Shown: positions 41,049 to 49,145 of the stretch, one piece after another
How positions within the stretch are numbered: the stretch's first letter is position 1
Layout: each line of letters opens with the position of its first letter
Assembly (NCBI RefSeq): GCF_019355395.1
Contig: NZ_CP048829.1
Location: forward strand, 2,459,001-2,523,000
Source of the DNA: Chordicoccus furentiruminis
GTDB taxonomy: Bacteria; Bacillota; Clostridia; Lachnospirales; Lachnospiraceae
Direction of reading: 5' to 3'
Length of the DNA stretch: 64,000 bases
Notes under the pieces: generated by a model
What the model was told of the DNA's origin: nothing
The model's input: only the letters and a program-made list of their open reading frames with translations
Database searches by the model: none
Program-made: the position numbers and the translations under genes

Positions 41049-42107
41049 ATGAGAATTCTTACATGCGAACAGGTGTCGGACGGTCACCCTGATAAAATCT
41101 GCGACCAGATCGCGGATGCCGTTGTCACCGACTGCCTGCGGCACGACCCCGAATCCCGTGTCGCCATTGAGTGCCTTCTGAAGAACGACCAGCTGATCAT
41201 CGCGGGGGAACTGACCAGCACCCATGAGCCGGACTACCGGAAACTGGTGTATGAGGTCTTTGAGCGCATTGGACGTGGGCGCCTGGGCTATCCCGCCGAC
41301 CTTGATATCGGAATCCTGGTGAAAAAGCAGTCCCCCGACATCGCGCTTGGCGTGGATAAGGGAGGAGCCGGCGACCAGGGCATCATGTACGGCTATGCCA
41401 CCAATGAAACCCCGGAACTGCTGCCGATCCCCTTTGTGGTGGCGACAAAGTTCCTGCAAATACTTAAAAACCATCCGAGCCGGATGTTCCGTGCTGATGC
41501 CAAGGCACAGGTCTCCTATGATTACGATACGGGCCGGATCACGGTATTCCTCTGCAGCGTACAGCACAGCCCGGATGTTGAGGTATCGGATTTCCGCCAT
41601 ATCGTGGAAAGCGCGATGGTACTGGCGGCTTCCGAGTACGCACTGAATACGGATTTTGAAAAGCTGATCAATCCGACCGGCAGGTTTGTCATAGGCGGCA
41701 GTTTTGCCGACTGCGGTGTGACGGGCAGGAAGCTGGCGTGCGATACCTACGGCGGCATCGGCAGGATCGGCGGAGGCGCCCTTTCCGGGAAGGACCCCAC
41801 CAAGGTCGACCGCTCCGGCGCATATATGGCAAGGAAGATCGCAAGGGACATCGTACTTTCCGGGTATGCCGATAAATGCGAGATACAGATCGCCTATGCC
41901 ATAGGAATGACAGACCCCGTATCCGTGAACATCGACTGCTTTGGTACGGAGAGCCAGAATCCCCGCATGATTGAGCAGTTCGTAAAGGACAGCTACGACC
42001 TGACCCCGAGGGCGATGTGTGAGAGCCTTTCCCTGCGGGCGGTGGATTACAACCAGGTCAGCAGCTACGGACACTTCGGGAGGCCGGGCCTTCCCTGGGA
42101 GCGGTAA
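41049..42107 (+). CDS. metK: phage-encoded S-adenosylmethionine synthetase
   Basis: 352 residues, shorter than the 380-400 of cellular MetK. Key motifs are present: Ser-Asp-Gly-His-Pro-Asp-Lys (10-16), Gly-Ala-Gly-Asp-Gln-Gly (about 110-115) and Gly-Gly-Gly-Ala-Leu-Ser-Gly-Lys-Asp-Pro-Thr-Lys-Val-Asp-Arg-Ser (about 241-256). It makes SAM from methionine and ATP, the methyl donor for the two DNA methyltransferases encoded 0.8 kb downstream. The missing length seems to come from shortened loops, so activity is likely. It overlaps the HNH gene by one base. Confidence 0.95.
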   Translation: MRILTCEQVSDGHPDKICDQIADAVVTDCLRHDPESRVAIECLLKNDQLIIAGELTSTHEPDYRKLVYEVFERIGRGRLGYPADLDIGILVKKQSPDIALGVDKGGAGDQGIMYGYATNETPELLPIPFVVATKFLQILKNHPSRMFRADAKAQVSYDYDTGRITVFLCSVQHSPDVEVSDFRHIVESAMVLAASEYALNTDFEKLINPTGRFVIGGSFADCGVTGRKLACDTYGGIGRIGGGALSGKDPTKVDRSGAYMARKIARDIVLSGYADKCEIQIAYAIGMTDPVSVNIDCFGTESQNPRMIEQFVKDSYDLTPRAMCESLSLRAVDYNQVSSYGHFGRPGLPWER

Positions 42108-42466
42108 TGCCTGTGAAACCACGGGTGCCATGTAAGCACCCAGGATGCGCCGCCCTTGTTCCGAGCGGGACAAAGTACTGCGACCTTCACAGGCCGATGC
42201 ACCCGGAGGAGGTGCGGTCAGCGCACAGCCGCGGTTACGGTGCGGCGTGGCAGAAGGCAAGCCGGGCCTTCCTTAAGGCACACCCGCTGTGCGAGGAATG
42301 CATGAAGAACGGACGGTACGTGAAGGCAGCGGTTGTCGACCACATCGTTCCGCACCGCGGTGATGAAAAACTTTTCTGGGACAGAAGCAACTGGCGTCCG
42401 CTGTGCAAACGGTGCCATGACAGGAAGACCCGCCTGCAGGACGAGACGCCGACCTACCACTACTGA
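42107..42466 (+). CDS. HNH endonuclease
   Basis: 119 residues with the phage HNH pattern: Cys-Lys-His-Pro-Gly-Cys and Cys-Asp-Leu-His near the start, Cys-Glu-Glu-Cys (about 63-66), Val-Val-Asp-His-Ile-Val-Pro-His (about 77-84) and Asn-Trp-Arg-Pro-Leu-Cys-Lys-Arg-Cys-His (about 96-105). In HK97-like phages such an enzyme assists terminase in cutting cos ends, though here it lies 8 kb from the terminase. It overlaps metK by one base and has only a modest ribosome site. Confidence 0.93.
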   Translation: MPVKPRVPCKHPGCAALVPSGTKYCDLHRPMHPEEVRSAHSRGYGAAWQKASRAFLKAHPLCEECMKNGRYVKAAVVDHIVPHRGDEKLFWDRSNWRPLCKRCHDRKTRLQDETPTYHY

Positions 42467-42747
42467 CCGGGGGCCGGGGTGCAATCTCTATAGGGCAGAC
42501 CCCCGCAGACCGCCGCCCCCTCTCGCGTTAAAAACCGCGAAATTCGCAGCCCGGGGGCCTGAGGGAGCCGGGGCGGCAGTGCGAAATGGACCCGGAAAGC
42601 GCAGAAACACAAGGGAAACAGCCGTTTTTCCGCAAAAAATCAGTGAGCCAAAAGGCAGTGATGGAGTGATTTCCACCGCTGCCTTTTTTGATGGAGTTTC
42701 GTGCCAGCGCAAAAGCGGCACAGACGTTTCGTGCCAGGGAGGAAGCT
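42467..42747. other. GC-rich spacer with terminator and short repeats
   Basis: No gene. GC-rich sequence (42467-42600) is followed by a hairpin AAAAGGCAG/CTGCCTTTT (42650-42689) ending in six T, a credible terminator. Then TTTCGTGCCAG occurs twice (42697-42707 and 42728-42738) just before the ribosome site of the next gene. Confidence 0.6.
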
Positions 42748-42996
42748 ATGGAATTTGAAGATCCGGATATGAGCGAGTTTATCGCCGGGTGCGCGAAACA
42801 GTTCTGCCCCTGGTGCGGTTCTCCTGTCGTGATGAACCGTGTCGGCAGACGGAAGAAGTTCTGCTCAGACAAGTGCCGGTGGGCATTCTGGAAGTTCGAG
42901 ACCCGGCACAAGGACGTGAAATTAGAAATGGAGGCAAGGCTGAATGAAAACCGCACAGCTGAAGGTGCTGCCGGTCACCGTACTGAAACCGGCTGA
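42748..42996 (+). CDS. small zinc-finger phage protein
   Basis: 82 residues from the ATG at 42748 (GGGAGGAAGC site). A four-cysteine site is evident: Cys-Pro-Trp-Cys (about 20-23) and Cys-Ser-Asp-Lys-Cys-Arg-Trp-Ala-Phe-Trp-Lys (about 41-51). Such zinc-ribbon proteins often precede phage DNA methyltransferase genes and may help recruit them to DNA. It overlaps the methyltransferase gene by 53 bp. Confidence 0.7.
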   Translation: MEFEDPDMSEFIAGCAKQFCPWCGSPVVMNRVGRRKKFCSDKCRWAFWKFETRHKDVKLEMEARLNENRTAEGAAGHRTETG

Positions 42997-44209
42997 GTAT
43001 AACCCGCGCAAAAAGCTGAAGCCGGGTGACAGGGAATACGAGAAGATCAAAAACAGCATCGAGGAGTTTGGCTTTGCCGATCCGCTGGTGGTGAACGCTG
43101 ACATGACGATCATCGGCGGACATCAGCGACTGACGGTGGCGATGGACCTCGGCTTCACGGAAGTCCCCTGCGCCGTGGTCGATGTGGACAAGACCCGGGA
43201 GAAGGCGCTCAACATCGCACTGAACAAGATCACGGGCGCATGGGATGAGAATCTCCTGGCGGACCTGCTGAAGGACATCCAGGACTCCGACTTCGACCTT
43301 GGCAAGACTGGCTTTGACCCACCTGAGATCGAGACGCTCTTTAACAAAGTCCACTCCAAGGATGTGCAGGAAGATGACTTTGACGTGGAGGCGGAGCTGC
43401 AGAATCCCGTGTTCTCCAAGCCGGGAGATCTCTGGTGCCTCGGAAAGCACCGGGTCATCTGCGGAGACTCCACAGGCGAGGAAGTATACACACGCCTGAT
43501 GGACGGGCAGAGGGCAAATCTCGTGCTGACCGATCCACCGTACAATGTGGACGTGGAAGAAACCGCTGGGAAGATCATGAACGACAACATGGCGGATGAA
43601 GATTTTTACAACTTCCTCCTGTCCGCATACCGCTGTATGCACGCCAACCTGGCTGACGATGGCAGCATCTATGTGTGGCACGCCGACACCGAGGGGCTGA
43701 ACTTCCGGAAGGCATTTAAGGACGCGGGCTTCTATCTTTCCGGATGCTGCATCTGGAAAAAGAACGCGCTCGTCCTTGGAAGGTCGCCGTACCAGTGGAT
43801 TCATGAACCCTGCCTGTTCGGCTGGAAGCAGGCCGGGAAGCACCAGTGGTATTCCGACCGCAAGCAGGTGACGGTCTGGGAGTATGACAAGCCGCGCTCC
43901 TCCAAGGATCATCCGACGATGAAGCCGGTGGCGCTCATGAGCTACCCGATCCGGAACAGCAGCATGACGAACGGCATCGTGCTCGACCCGTTCCTCGGCA
44001 GCGGTTCCACCCTGATCGCCTGCTGTGAGACAGACCGTGTGTGCCGGGGCATTGAACTGGACCCGAAATTCGTGGACGTGATCGTGAAGCGGTTCCGGTC
44101 CTGGTGCGGTGAGCATGGGGGCTCCGAAGATGTGTATGTGCTCCGTGACGGGCAGAAACTCACATTCGATGAAGTATGTGCGGGATTGGAGGACGCTGAA
44201 AATGAATAA
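42944..44209 (+). CDS. ParB-fused DNA N6-adenine/N4-cytosine methyltransferase
   Basis: 421 residues. Residues 5-110 are a ParB/sulfiredoxin-like domain (Tyr-Asn-Pro-Arg-Lys, Gly-Phe-Ala-Asp-Pro-Leu-Val-Val, Ile-Gly-Gly-His-Gln-Arg). Residues 165-400 are a beta-class methylase with Thr-Asp-Pro-Pro-Tyr (about 196-200) and Asp-Pro-Phe-Leu-Gly-Ser-Gly-Ser-Thr (about 348-356). It methylates adenine or cytosine N4 in phage DNA, probably to evade host restriction. Its own SAM supply is encoded upstream. It overlaps the next methylase by 8 bp. Confidence 0.95.
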   Translation: MKTAQLKVLPVTVLKPAEYNPRKKLKPGDREYEKIKNSIEEFGFADPLVVNADMTIIGGHQRLTVAMDLGFTEVPCAVVDVDKTREKALNIALNKITGAWDENLLADLLKDIQDSDFDLGKTGFDPPEIETLFNKVHSKDVQEDDFDVEAELQNPVFSKPGDLWCLGKHRVICGDSTGEEVYTRLMDGQRANLVLTDPPYNVDVEETAGKIMNDNMADEDFYNFLLSAYRCMHANLADDGSIYVWHADTEGLNFRKAFKDAGFYLSGCCIWKKNALVLGRSPYQWIHEPCLFGWKQAGKHQWYSDRKQVTVWEYDKPRSSKDHPTMKPVALMSYPIRNSSMTNGIVLDPFLGSGSTLIACCETDRVCRGIELDPKFVDVIVKRFRSWCGEHGGSEDVYVLRDGQKLTFDEVCAGLEDAENE

Positions 44210-46055
44210 GGAAACGCTGACCCTCGGTTCCCTGTTTTCGGGTTCCGGGGGTTTTGAATTGGCGGGCATCCTTTCCGGGATACAGCCCGTGTGGAATTCG
44301 GAAATTGAGCCGTTTGCGGTCCGGGTGACGACAAAGCGCCTGCCGGAGGTAAAGCACTTCGGGGATGTGTCAAAGCTGTCCGGGGCGGAACTGCCTCCGG
44401 TAGACATCATTACCTTCGGAAGCCCCTGCCAGGATATGTCGGTGGCGGGACGAAGGGCCGGACTTGACGGCGAGCGGAGCGGACTGTTCCACCAGGCGAT
44501 CCGCATCATTAAGGAAATGAGGGAGAAAACCAATGGAGAGAAACCGAGATACTGTGTCTGGGAGAACGTCCCGGGCGCTTTCAGCAGCAACGGCGGAGCG
44601 GACTTCAAATCAGTCCTCGAAGCGGTCATCGGCGTCAAAAAACCGTCCTGCGAGGTGCCTGCGCCTGGTAAAAACGGATGGCCCTACGCCGATGTGTACC
44701 TGGGAGACGGATGGAGCGTGGCTTACCGGCTTCTCGACGCTCAGTTCTGGGGCGTTCCCCAGCGCCGCGCAAGAATCTTTCTTGTCGCAGATTTTGGAGG
44801 AGAACGTGCCGGAGACATACTATTTAAGTCCGAAGGCCTGTCAGGGTATTCTGCGGAGGGCTTCGAAGCGTGGAAAACAGCTGCCCGAAATTCTGAAGGC
44901 GGCACTGGAACGGCAGGCGGCATCTGCCTGAACGACCAGGGCGGCGATCGGATGGATGTGTCTGAGGACGTGTCCGGGACGCTCCGGGCGCAGGATCACG
45001 GGCATCCTCCCGTGGTGATGGCGGCGGGTTTCTGCACGGAGCATTCCGCCAGATCCCGCTCCATAGGATATGAGGATGAGATATCTCCCACCCTCCGGGC
45101 GGGTGTGGTTCCCGCCGCGATTGCCCTGGAGCACCATCCGGCTGACTGCCGCATCAGGATCGATGAGGGCGACGCCATCCAGACGCTGACGAGCCGGATG
45201 GGAACGGGCGGGAACAATGTGCCTCTTATCATGACCCCGGACGGTCCGCTCGTCCCGTACACACTTAAGATCCGCTGCGGGAAGGAAGGCGGCGGAAAAG
45301 GCGCCCTTGTGCAGGAGGACAAATCCGCCACCCTTGCTACCAGCAACGATCAGACGCTGTTCGCGCCTTCCGCTTTCGGCATCAGTTCTGACCAGAGCCA
45401 TGCCATGCTCTCCGGCAATCCCCATGCCGGGATCTATGAGGCGAAGACCTCTCGGACGCTTGATCTGAACGGCGGGCATCCCGGATGCAACCAGGGCGGT
45501 ATCGCCGTGGTGGAGAAGGCGTATCCCCTGGAGGGAAACGGGCAGCGGCCGAGCCATCAGGGGGACGGATGGAATGAGTCAGACGCGATGTATACCCTCA
45601 ATGCCACAGAGCATCACGGGGTGGCGGCTCCCGTTTACCACGGCACAAAGAATTCCCATCTCACGCATTTCACTGACGAACCCGCGCTCGACACCCTGGT
45701 GGCTACTGAATATAAGGAGCCGCCCGTGGTGAGCGCCGATCCCTACTACATTGTACGCAGGCTGACACCAACCGAATGCGCGAGGCTCCAGGGCTTCCCG
45801 GACTGGTGGTGCAGCGGGCTTGAAACCGCGGAGCCTTCCGAGGAGGACATTGCTTTCTGGGCGGATGTATTTGAGACACACAGGCAGGTGGTCACCCATG
45901 CGAAGAAGCCGAAGACCCGGAACCAGATCGTGAAATGGCTGAAAGATCCGCACCTGGATTCTTCCGAATACAAGCTGTGGGGCAACGGAGTGGCGCTCCC
46001 GTGCGTATGGTTCGTGCTTTCGGGCATCGTGTATTATGACCAGTTCCGGGGATGA
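44202..46055 (+). CDS. phage DNA cytosine-5 methyltransferase with long variable region
   Basis: 617 residues from the ATG at 44202, which overlaps the preceding stop; the longer frame from 44109 would lie deep in the previous gene. Motifs: Gly-Ser-Leu-Phe-Ser-Gly-Ser-Gly-Gly (I), Gly-Ser-Pro-Cys-Gln-Asp-Met-Ser (IV), Val-Trp-Glu-Asn-Val (VI), Gln-Arg-Arg-Ala-Arg-Ile-Phe (VIII, about 186), then about 330 residues before Arg-Leu-Thr-Pro-Thr-Glu-Cys-Ala-Arg-Leu-Gln-Gly. That region repeats a Thr-Leu-centred segment, often with His/Pro/Val behind it. A multi-target domain or a decayed repeat insert are both possible. Confidence 0.93.
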   Translation: MNKETLTLGSLFSGSGGFELAGILSGIQPVWNSEIEPFAVRVTTKRLPEVKHFGDVSKLSGAELPPVDIITFGSPCQDMSVAGRRAGLDGERSGLFHQAIRIIKEMREKTNGEKPRYCVWENVPGAFSSNGGADFKSVLEAVIGVKKPSCEVPAPGKNGWPYADVYLGDGWSVAYRLLDAQFWGVPQRRARIFLVADFGGERAGDILFKSEGLSGYSAEGFEAWKTAARNSEGGTGTAGGICLNDQGGDRMDVSEDVSGTLRAQDHGHPPVVMAAGFCTEHSARSRSIGYEDEISPTLRAGVVPAAIALEHHPADCRIRIDEGDAIQTLTSRMGTGGNNVPLIMTPDGPLVPYTLKIRCGKEGGGKGALVQEDKSATLATSNDQTLFAPSAFGISSDQSHAMLSGNPHAGIYEAKTSRTLDLNGGHPGCNQGGIAVVEKAYPLEGNGQRPSHQGDGWNESDAMYTLNATEHHGVAAPVYHGTKNSHLTHFTDEPALDTLVATEYKEPPVVSADPYYIVRRLTPTECARLQGFPDWWCSGLETAEPSEEDIAFWADVFETHRQVVTHAKKPKTRNQIVKWLKDPHLDSSEYKLWGNGVALPCVWFVLSGIVYYDQFRG

Positions 46056-46058
46056 AAC

Positions 46059-46172
46059 CTTGTCGGTATTTCCTTCGGATATTAAGCAGATATGAGTTGC
46101 TTTATCTTCCGCGGCGAGTGATTAATACACTACGCCGCGGGACGGCAGAAAAGAAAAACGGAGGTACATACC
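46059..46172 (+). promoter_or_regulatory. repeated leader, copy 1
   Basis: GCAGATATGAGTTGCTTTATC (split as GCAGATATGAG and TTGCTTTATC) near 46086 matches copy 4 at 49679. An 8-bp stem CCGCGGCG/CGCCGCGG (46109-46116 with 46133-46140) encloses GTGATTAATACA, which is shared with copy 2. AAAACGGAGG precedes the next gene. Confidence 0.65.
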
Positions 46173-47063
46173 ATGAGGATCAGTTACAACGTAACAGGAA
46201 ACGAGCGCAAAGCCCTGGTGAAGGTCATTTCCCAGGCAACAGGCGAAAGGGCGGTCTACAAGTTCATGCCGACCTGCGCTTACGACATCGGTTTTTTCAC
46301 GGTCACGAAAGACGGCACCCTTGAGTTTGATGACCGCGCCGACAGCGAGGTGGCCGGGAAGGTTCTGGAGGCTCTTACTGCCGCCGGATACGAAGGCATC
46401 GGGGAAACAGCCGCCGCGGAGCCGGAGGAAGCCGACAAGGCCGCGACAGGGACCGGCACGGCGGAAGAACCCGAAGGGGTCAGCCTGACGGTGAAGCTGC
46501 CGATGGGCAGGCACACGGGGAACACCCTGCGGAACCTCGTAAACCTGGTCTACACGCGGGCAAGCCTTGTGAACAAGGCGCTCGGCACGGATTTCCGGGT
46601 GGATGAGGGACTTGCGGAAGCCCTGCAGGCAGCAGCCCTTTTTAAGGCAGAGGACTTCCTCAGAACAGTCGGAAACTACGAGGAGGAGCACGGCAAAGCC
46701 ATCAGCGGGCTGACCTTCACGCCGGAGGACATCACCTTCGCCTCCCTTCCGGAGACAGCGGAGCCGGAAGCTATGAGGGCCTTTACGGAACTTTGCGCCA
46801 TGATGAACAAACAGGCGCTCGCCCAGAAGCGCATCCAGGCAAAGGCGGTGAACGAGGAGAACGAAAAGTACGCCCTCCGGATCTGGCTTACCCGCCTCGG
46901 CATGAACGGCCCCGATCATAAGGAAACACGGAAGATGCTGATGCGGAACCTTTCCGGACACTGCGCCTTCCGCACGGATGCCGAGAAGGAACGCTGGACG
47001 CGCCGTCAGGCAGAGAAAAGGGAGGCTGCGAGGCAGGCTTCATTATCTGAGGAGCAGTCATAA
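46173..47063 (+). CDS. amidoligase-related protein lacking the catalytic half
   Basis: 296 residues. Two segments match the neighbouring amidoligase: His-Thr-x-x-Thr-x-Arg-Asn-Leu-Val-Asn-Leu ... Leu-x-x-Lys-Ala (about residues 113-134) and Glu-Asn-Glu-x-Tyr-Ala-x-Arg-x-Trp-x-x-Arg-Leu-Gly-x-x-Gly ... Met-Arg-Asn-x-x-Gly (about 229-265). The catalytic Glu and His-Ile-His-Ile residues of amidoligases are absent; the first 90 residues are different and end in an Ala/Glu-rich linker. Relatives are sometimes labelled virulence-related protein. It may be a partner or substrate-binding paralogue of the enzyme; that role is inference. Confidence 0.7.
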   Translation: MRISYNVTGNERKALVKVISQATGERAVYKFMPTCAYDIGFFTVTKDGTLEFDDRADSEVAGKVLEALTAAGYEGIGETAAAEPEEADKAATGTGTAEEPEGVSLTVKLPMGRHTGNTLRNLVNLVYTRASLVNKALGTDFRVDEGLAEALQAAALFKAEDFLRTVGNYEEEHGKAISGLTFTPEDITFASLPETAEPEAMRAFTELCAMMNKQALAQKRIQAKAVNEENEKYALRIWLTRLGMNGPDHKETRKMLMRNLSGHCAFRTDAEKERWTRRQAEKREAARQASLSEEQS

Positions 47064-47086
47064 AATACACAGTTTTCAGGCCGGAT

Positions 47087-47202
47087 CTTTGTCAGAATTA
47101 TGCCCGGAAACAGGGCAGAATTGACTTGCTATATAGTCCTTTCAGAGTGATTAATAACATACCGCAAGGGAAGAAAAACACACTTTGAAAGGAGCCAAAA
47201 CC
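47087..47202 (+). promoter_or_regulatory. repeated leader, copy 2
   Basis: Shares ATCTTTGT-CAGA-TTATG with copies 3 and 4, then GCAGAATTGACTTGCTATATAG (an extended -10-like TGCTATA) and the GAGTGATTAATAACATACCGCAAGGG segment in pieces with copies 1, 3 and 4. A small GCCC/GGGC hairpin lies at 47102-47116. It leads to AAAGGAG and the amidoligase ATG. Confidence 0.65.
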
Positions 47203-48135
47203 ATGACAAACGCAACGGCAAAGCAGATCGAGAACATGAAGACGCAGACCTACGGAGTTGAGGTCGAGATGAACAGCATCACCCGCGAGAACGCGGCGAA
47301 GACGGCAGCCGCCTACTTCGGAACCGGAAGGTACGAGTACACAGCCCGCCGCAACGGCTACGAAACCTGGAGCGCATGGGACGAGGCCGGAAGGGAATGG
47401 AAATTCCAGAAGGACGTCAGCATCGCGGGGTCGGACAGCGAAAAGTGCGAACTGGTAACGCCGGTCCTCCGGTACGCCGACATGGAATTCCTGCAGGGCC
47501 TCATCCGGGAACTGCGCCACGCGGGCGCGAAAAGCAGCCCGAGCAGAGGATGCGGGGTGCACATCCACATCGGAAGCGACGGCCACACGCCGCAGACCAT
47601 CCGCAACCTGGTCAACCTGATGGCAAGCCATGAAGACCAGCTGACCAAGGCCATCGAGATCGGGGCTTACCGCCAGAGCCGGTACTGCCAGACGGTCGAC
47701 CCGGATTTCCTGAAAAGGATCAACAGCCGGAAGCCGAAGACAAACGAAGCCCTCGCAAGGTGCTGGTACAACGGCCCCACGGAAACCGCCCACTACAGCC
47801 ACACACGGTACCGGATGCTGAACCTGCACAGCTACTTCAACCGCTACCACACCATAGAGTTCCGGTGCTTCAACTTCGATGAGAAGACCGAAGAACGGCA
47901 GGGCGGCCTGCACGCCGGACAGCTGAAGGCGATGATCCAGCTCTGCATGGCGATGAGCCAGATGGCAAAGCAGCTCCGGACGGCGAGCCCGAGAAAACAG
48001 CAGACAGAAAACGAAGCCTACGCCTTCCGGTGCTGGATGCTCCGCCTCGGATTCATCGGGGACGAGTTCAAAACGGCAAGGGACTACTTCATGAGGAACT
48101 TCGAAGGCAACAGCGCCTGGAGGCACGCCGCCTGA
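47203..48135 (+). CDS. amidoligase enzyme
   Basis: 310 residues from the ATG at 47203 (AAAGGAG). It matches the glutamine-synthetase-like amidoligase family: Tyr-Gly-Val-Glu-Val-Glu-Met-Asn (about 16-23), Cys-Glu-Leu-Val-Thr-Pro-Val-Leu (about 83-90), Cys-Gly-Val-His-Ile-His-Ile (about 119-125) and Thr-Ile-Glu-Phe-Arg-Cys-Phe-Asn (about 220-227). Such enzymes form amide bonds using ATP; phage examples are predicted to tag peptides or surface structures. Its partner here is a gamma-glutamylcyclotransferase encoded next, a recurrent pair, which could undo gamma-glutamyl links. Confidence 0.93.
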   Translation: MTNATAKQIENMKTQTYGVEVEMNSITRENAAKTAAAYFGTGRYEYTARRNGYETWSAWDEAGREWKFQKDVSIAGSDSEKCELVTPVLRYADMEFLQGLIRELRHAGAKSSPSRGCGVHIHIGSDGHTPQTIRNLVNLMASHEDQLTKAIEIGAYRQSRYCQTVDPDFLKRINSRKPKTNEALARCWYNGPTETAHYSHTRYRMLNLHSYFNRYHTIEFRCFNFDEKTEERQGGLHAGQLKAMIQLCMAMSQMAKQLRTASPRKQQTENEAYAFRCWMLRLGFIGDEFKTARDYFMRNFEGNSAWRHAA

Positions 48136-48185
48136 AGGGAACACGGCGCAGGACCGCACAGCTGAGGAAGGAGACAGCCTCCTCC

Positions 48186-48223
48186 TACCGAGAACCGCCA
48201 CGGAGCGGTCTTTCGGTGGTAGA
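48186..48223 (+). promoter_or_regulatory. two-tier hairpin before the cyclotransferase gene
   Basis: CTACCGA pairs with TTCGG-TGGTAG around an inner ACCGC/GCGGT stem. No T-run follows, so it is more likely a leader or processing structure than a terminator. A GAGGAAGGAG/CTCCTCC pair just upstream could sequester an internal ribosome-like site. Confidence 0.5.
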
Positions 48224-48263
48224 AGGATATCCCCTTCGAATAAACGAAAGGATGGTACAGAGA

Positions 48264-48743
48264 ATGAAGTACTACTTAGCCTACGGAAGCAACCTGTCGG
48301 TGGCGCAGATGCTCCACAGATGCCCGTCAGCGGTCTACGTCGGGTACTCCGACATTCCCGGTTATCGGCTCCTCTTTAAGGGAAGCCAGACAGGAAGCTA
48401 CCTGACCATCGAACCGATGAAGAAACGGACGGTTCCGGTTCTGGTCTGGAAAGTGGACGATGAAGACGAGGCGGCACTCGACCTTTACGAAGGGTATCCC
48501 CGCTTCTACCGGAAGGAAACGATGAAGGTGATGCTGCGGAGCCTTGCGAACCCCCTGGTGGTAGATGAGGTGGAAGCATTTGTCTACATCATGGACGAGA
48601 GCCGGCCGCTCGGCAGGCCAAGCGAGAATTACTACATGGTCTGCCTGGAAGGGTATCTCCGGTTCGGCTTCAATACGAAGATCCTCGAACGGGCCTACCG
48701 GGAAAGCACCGGGAAGAAACACACGGGAGGTGACGGCAGATGA
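48264..48743 (+). CDS. gamma-glutamylcyclotransferase (AIG2-like)
   Basis: 159 residues from the ATG at 48264 behind AAAGGATGG. The fold signature Tyr-Gly-Ser-Asn-Leu (residues 7-11) is present, with the catalytic glutamate in Tyr-Glu-Gly-Tyr-Pro-Arg-Phe-Tyr (about 74-81). The family releases 5-oxoproline from gamma-glutamyl amines. Next to an amidoligase it probably removes or recycles the tag that the ligase adds. Length is normal. It overlaps the DUF4314 gene by 4 bp. Confidence 0.93.
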   Translation: MKYYLAYGSNLSVAQMLHRCPSAVYVGYSDIPGYRLLFKGSQTGSYLTIEPMKKRTVPVLVWKVDDEDEAALDLYEGYPRFYRKETMKVMLRSLANPLVVDEVEAFVYIMDESRPLGRPSENYYMVCLEGYLRFGFNTKILERAYRESTGKKHTGGDGR

Positions 48744-48973
48744 TGTTTCCAAAGAGAGAAACGGTGGAGATGATCCGCAGAATGTACCCGAAAGGGACAA
48801 GGGTGGAACTGGTGGCTATGGATGACCCGCAGGCCCCGCCCATCGGAACAAGGGGCACGGTACTCGGTGTCGATGACACGGGAAGCCTTCTCATGCGGTG
48901 GGACAACGGCTCCGGGCTGAACGTGGTCTGGCAGCAGGATGCGGTGCGGAAGGTTGGTGATCCGGATGACTGA
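48740..48973 (+). CDS. DUF4314 protein
   Basis: 77 residues matching DUF4314: Tyr-Pro-Lys-Gly-Thr-Arg-Val-Glu-Leu-Val (about 16-25), Gly-Thr-Arg-Gly-Thr-Val (about 36-41), Trp-Asp-Asn-Gly-Ser-Gly-Leu (about 53-59). It is a small beta-barrel-like protein common in Clostridial phages and conjugative elements, function unknown. It overlaps both neighbours, so the cyclotransferase, DUF4314 and DUF5049 genes form one coupled unit. Confidence 0.9.
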   Translation: MMFPKRETVEMIRRMYPKGTRVELVAMDDPQAPPIGTRGTVLGVDDTGSLLMRWDNGSGLNVVWQQDAVRKVGDPDD

Positions 48974-49142
48974 GAGGATAAAGGAGCAGATCCTCGCGAT
49001 CAGGGAAACCGGGGAAACGAACATGTTTGACGTCCCGGTGGTGCAGCGGATGGCGTTTGACAGGAATTACTATGAACTGGTCGTTTTCCTTGAAGAGCAT
49101 CCGAAGGAATACGTGCGGTTCATTCTCTACGGAGAGGAATAA
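48966..49142 (+). CDS. DUF5049 protein
   Basis: 58 residues from the ATG at 48966, overlapping the previous stop by 8 bp. Glu-Gln-Ile-Leu-Ala-Ile-Arg-Glu-Thr-Gly, Asn-Met-Phe-Asp-Val and Arg-Met-Ala-Phe-Asp identify DUF5049, a small phage/mobile-element protein of unknown function that regularly follows DUF4314. A helical DNA- or protein-binding role is possible. Confidence 0.88.
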   Translation: MTERIKEQILAIRETGETNMFDVPVVQRMAFDRNYYELVVFLEEHPKEYVRFILYGEE

Positions 49143-49145
49143 TAA

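Noticed and set aside
42779-44638. A 619-codon open frame on the minus strand
   Set aside because: It runs opposite to two well-supported methyltransferase genes and has no recognisable domain.
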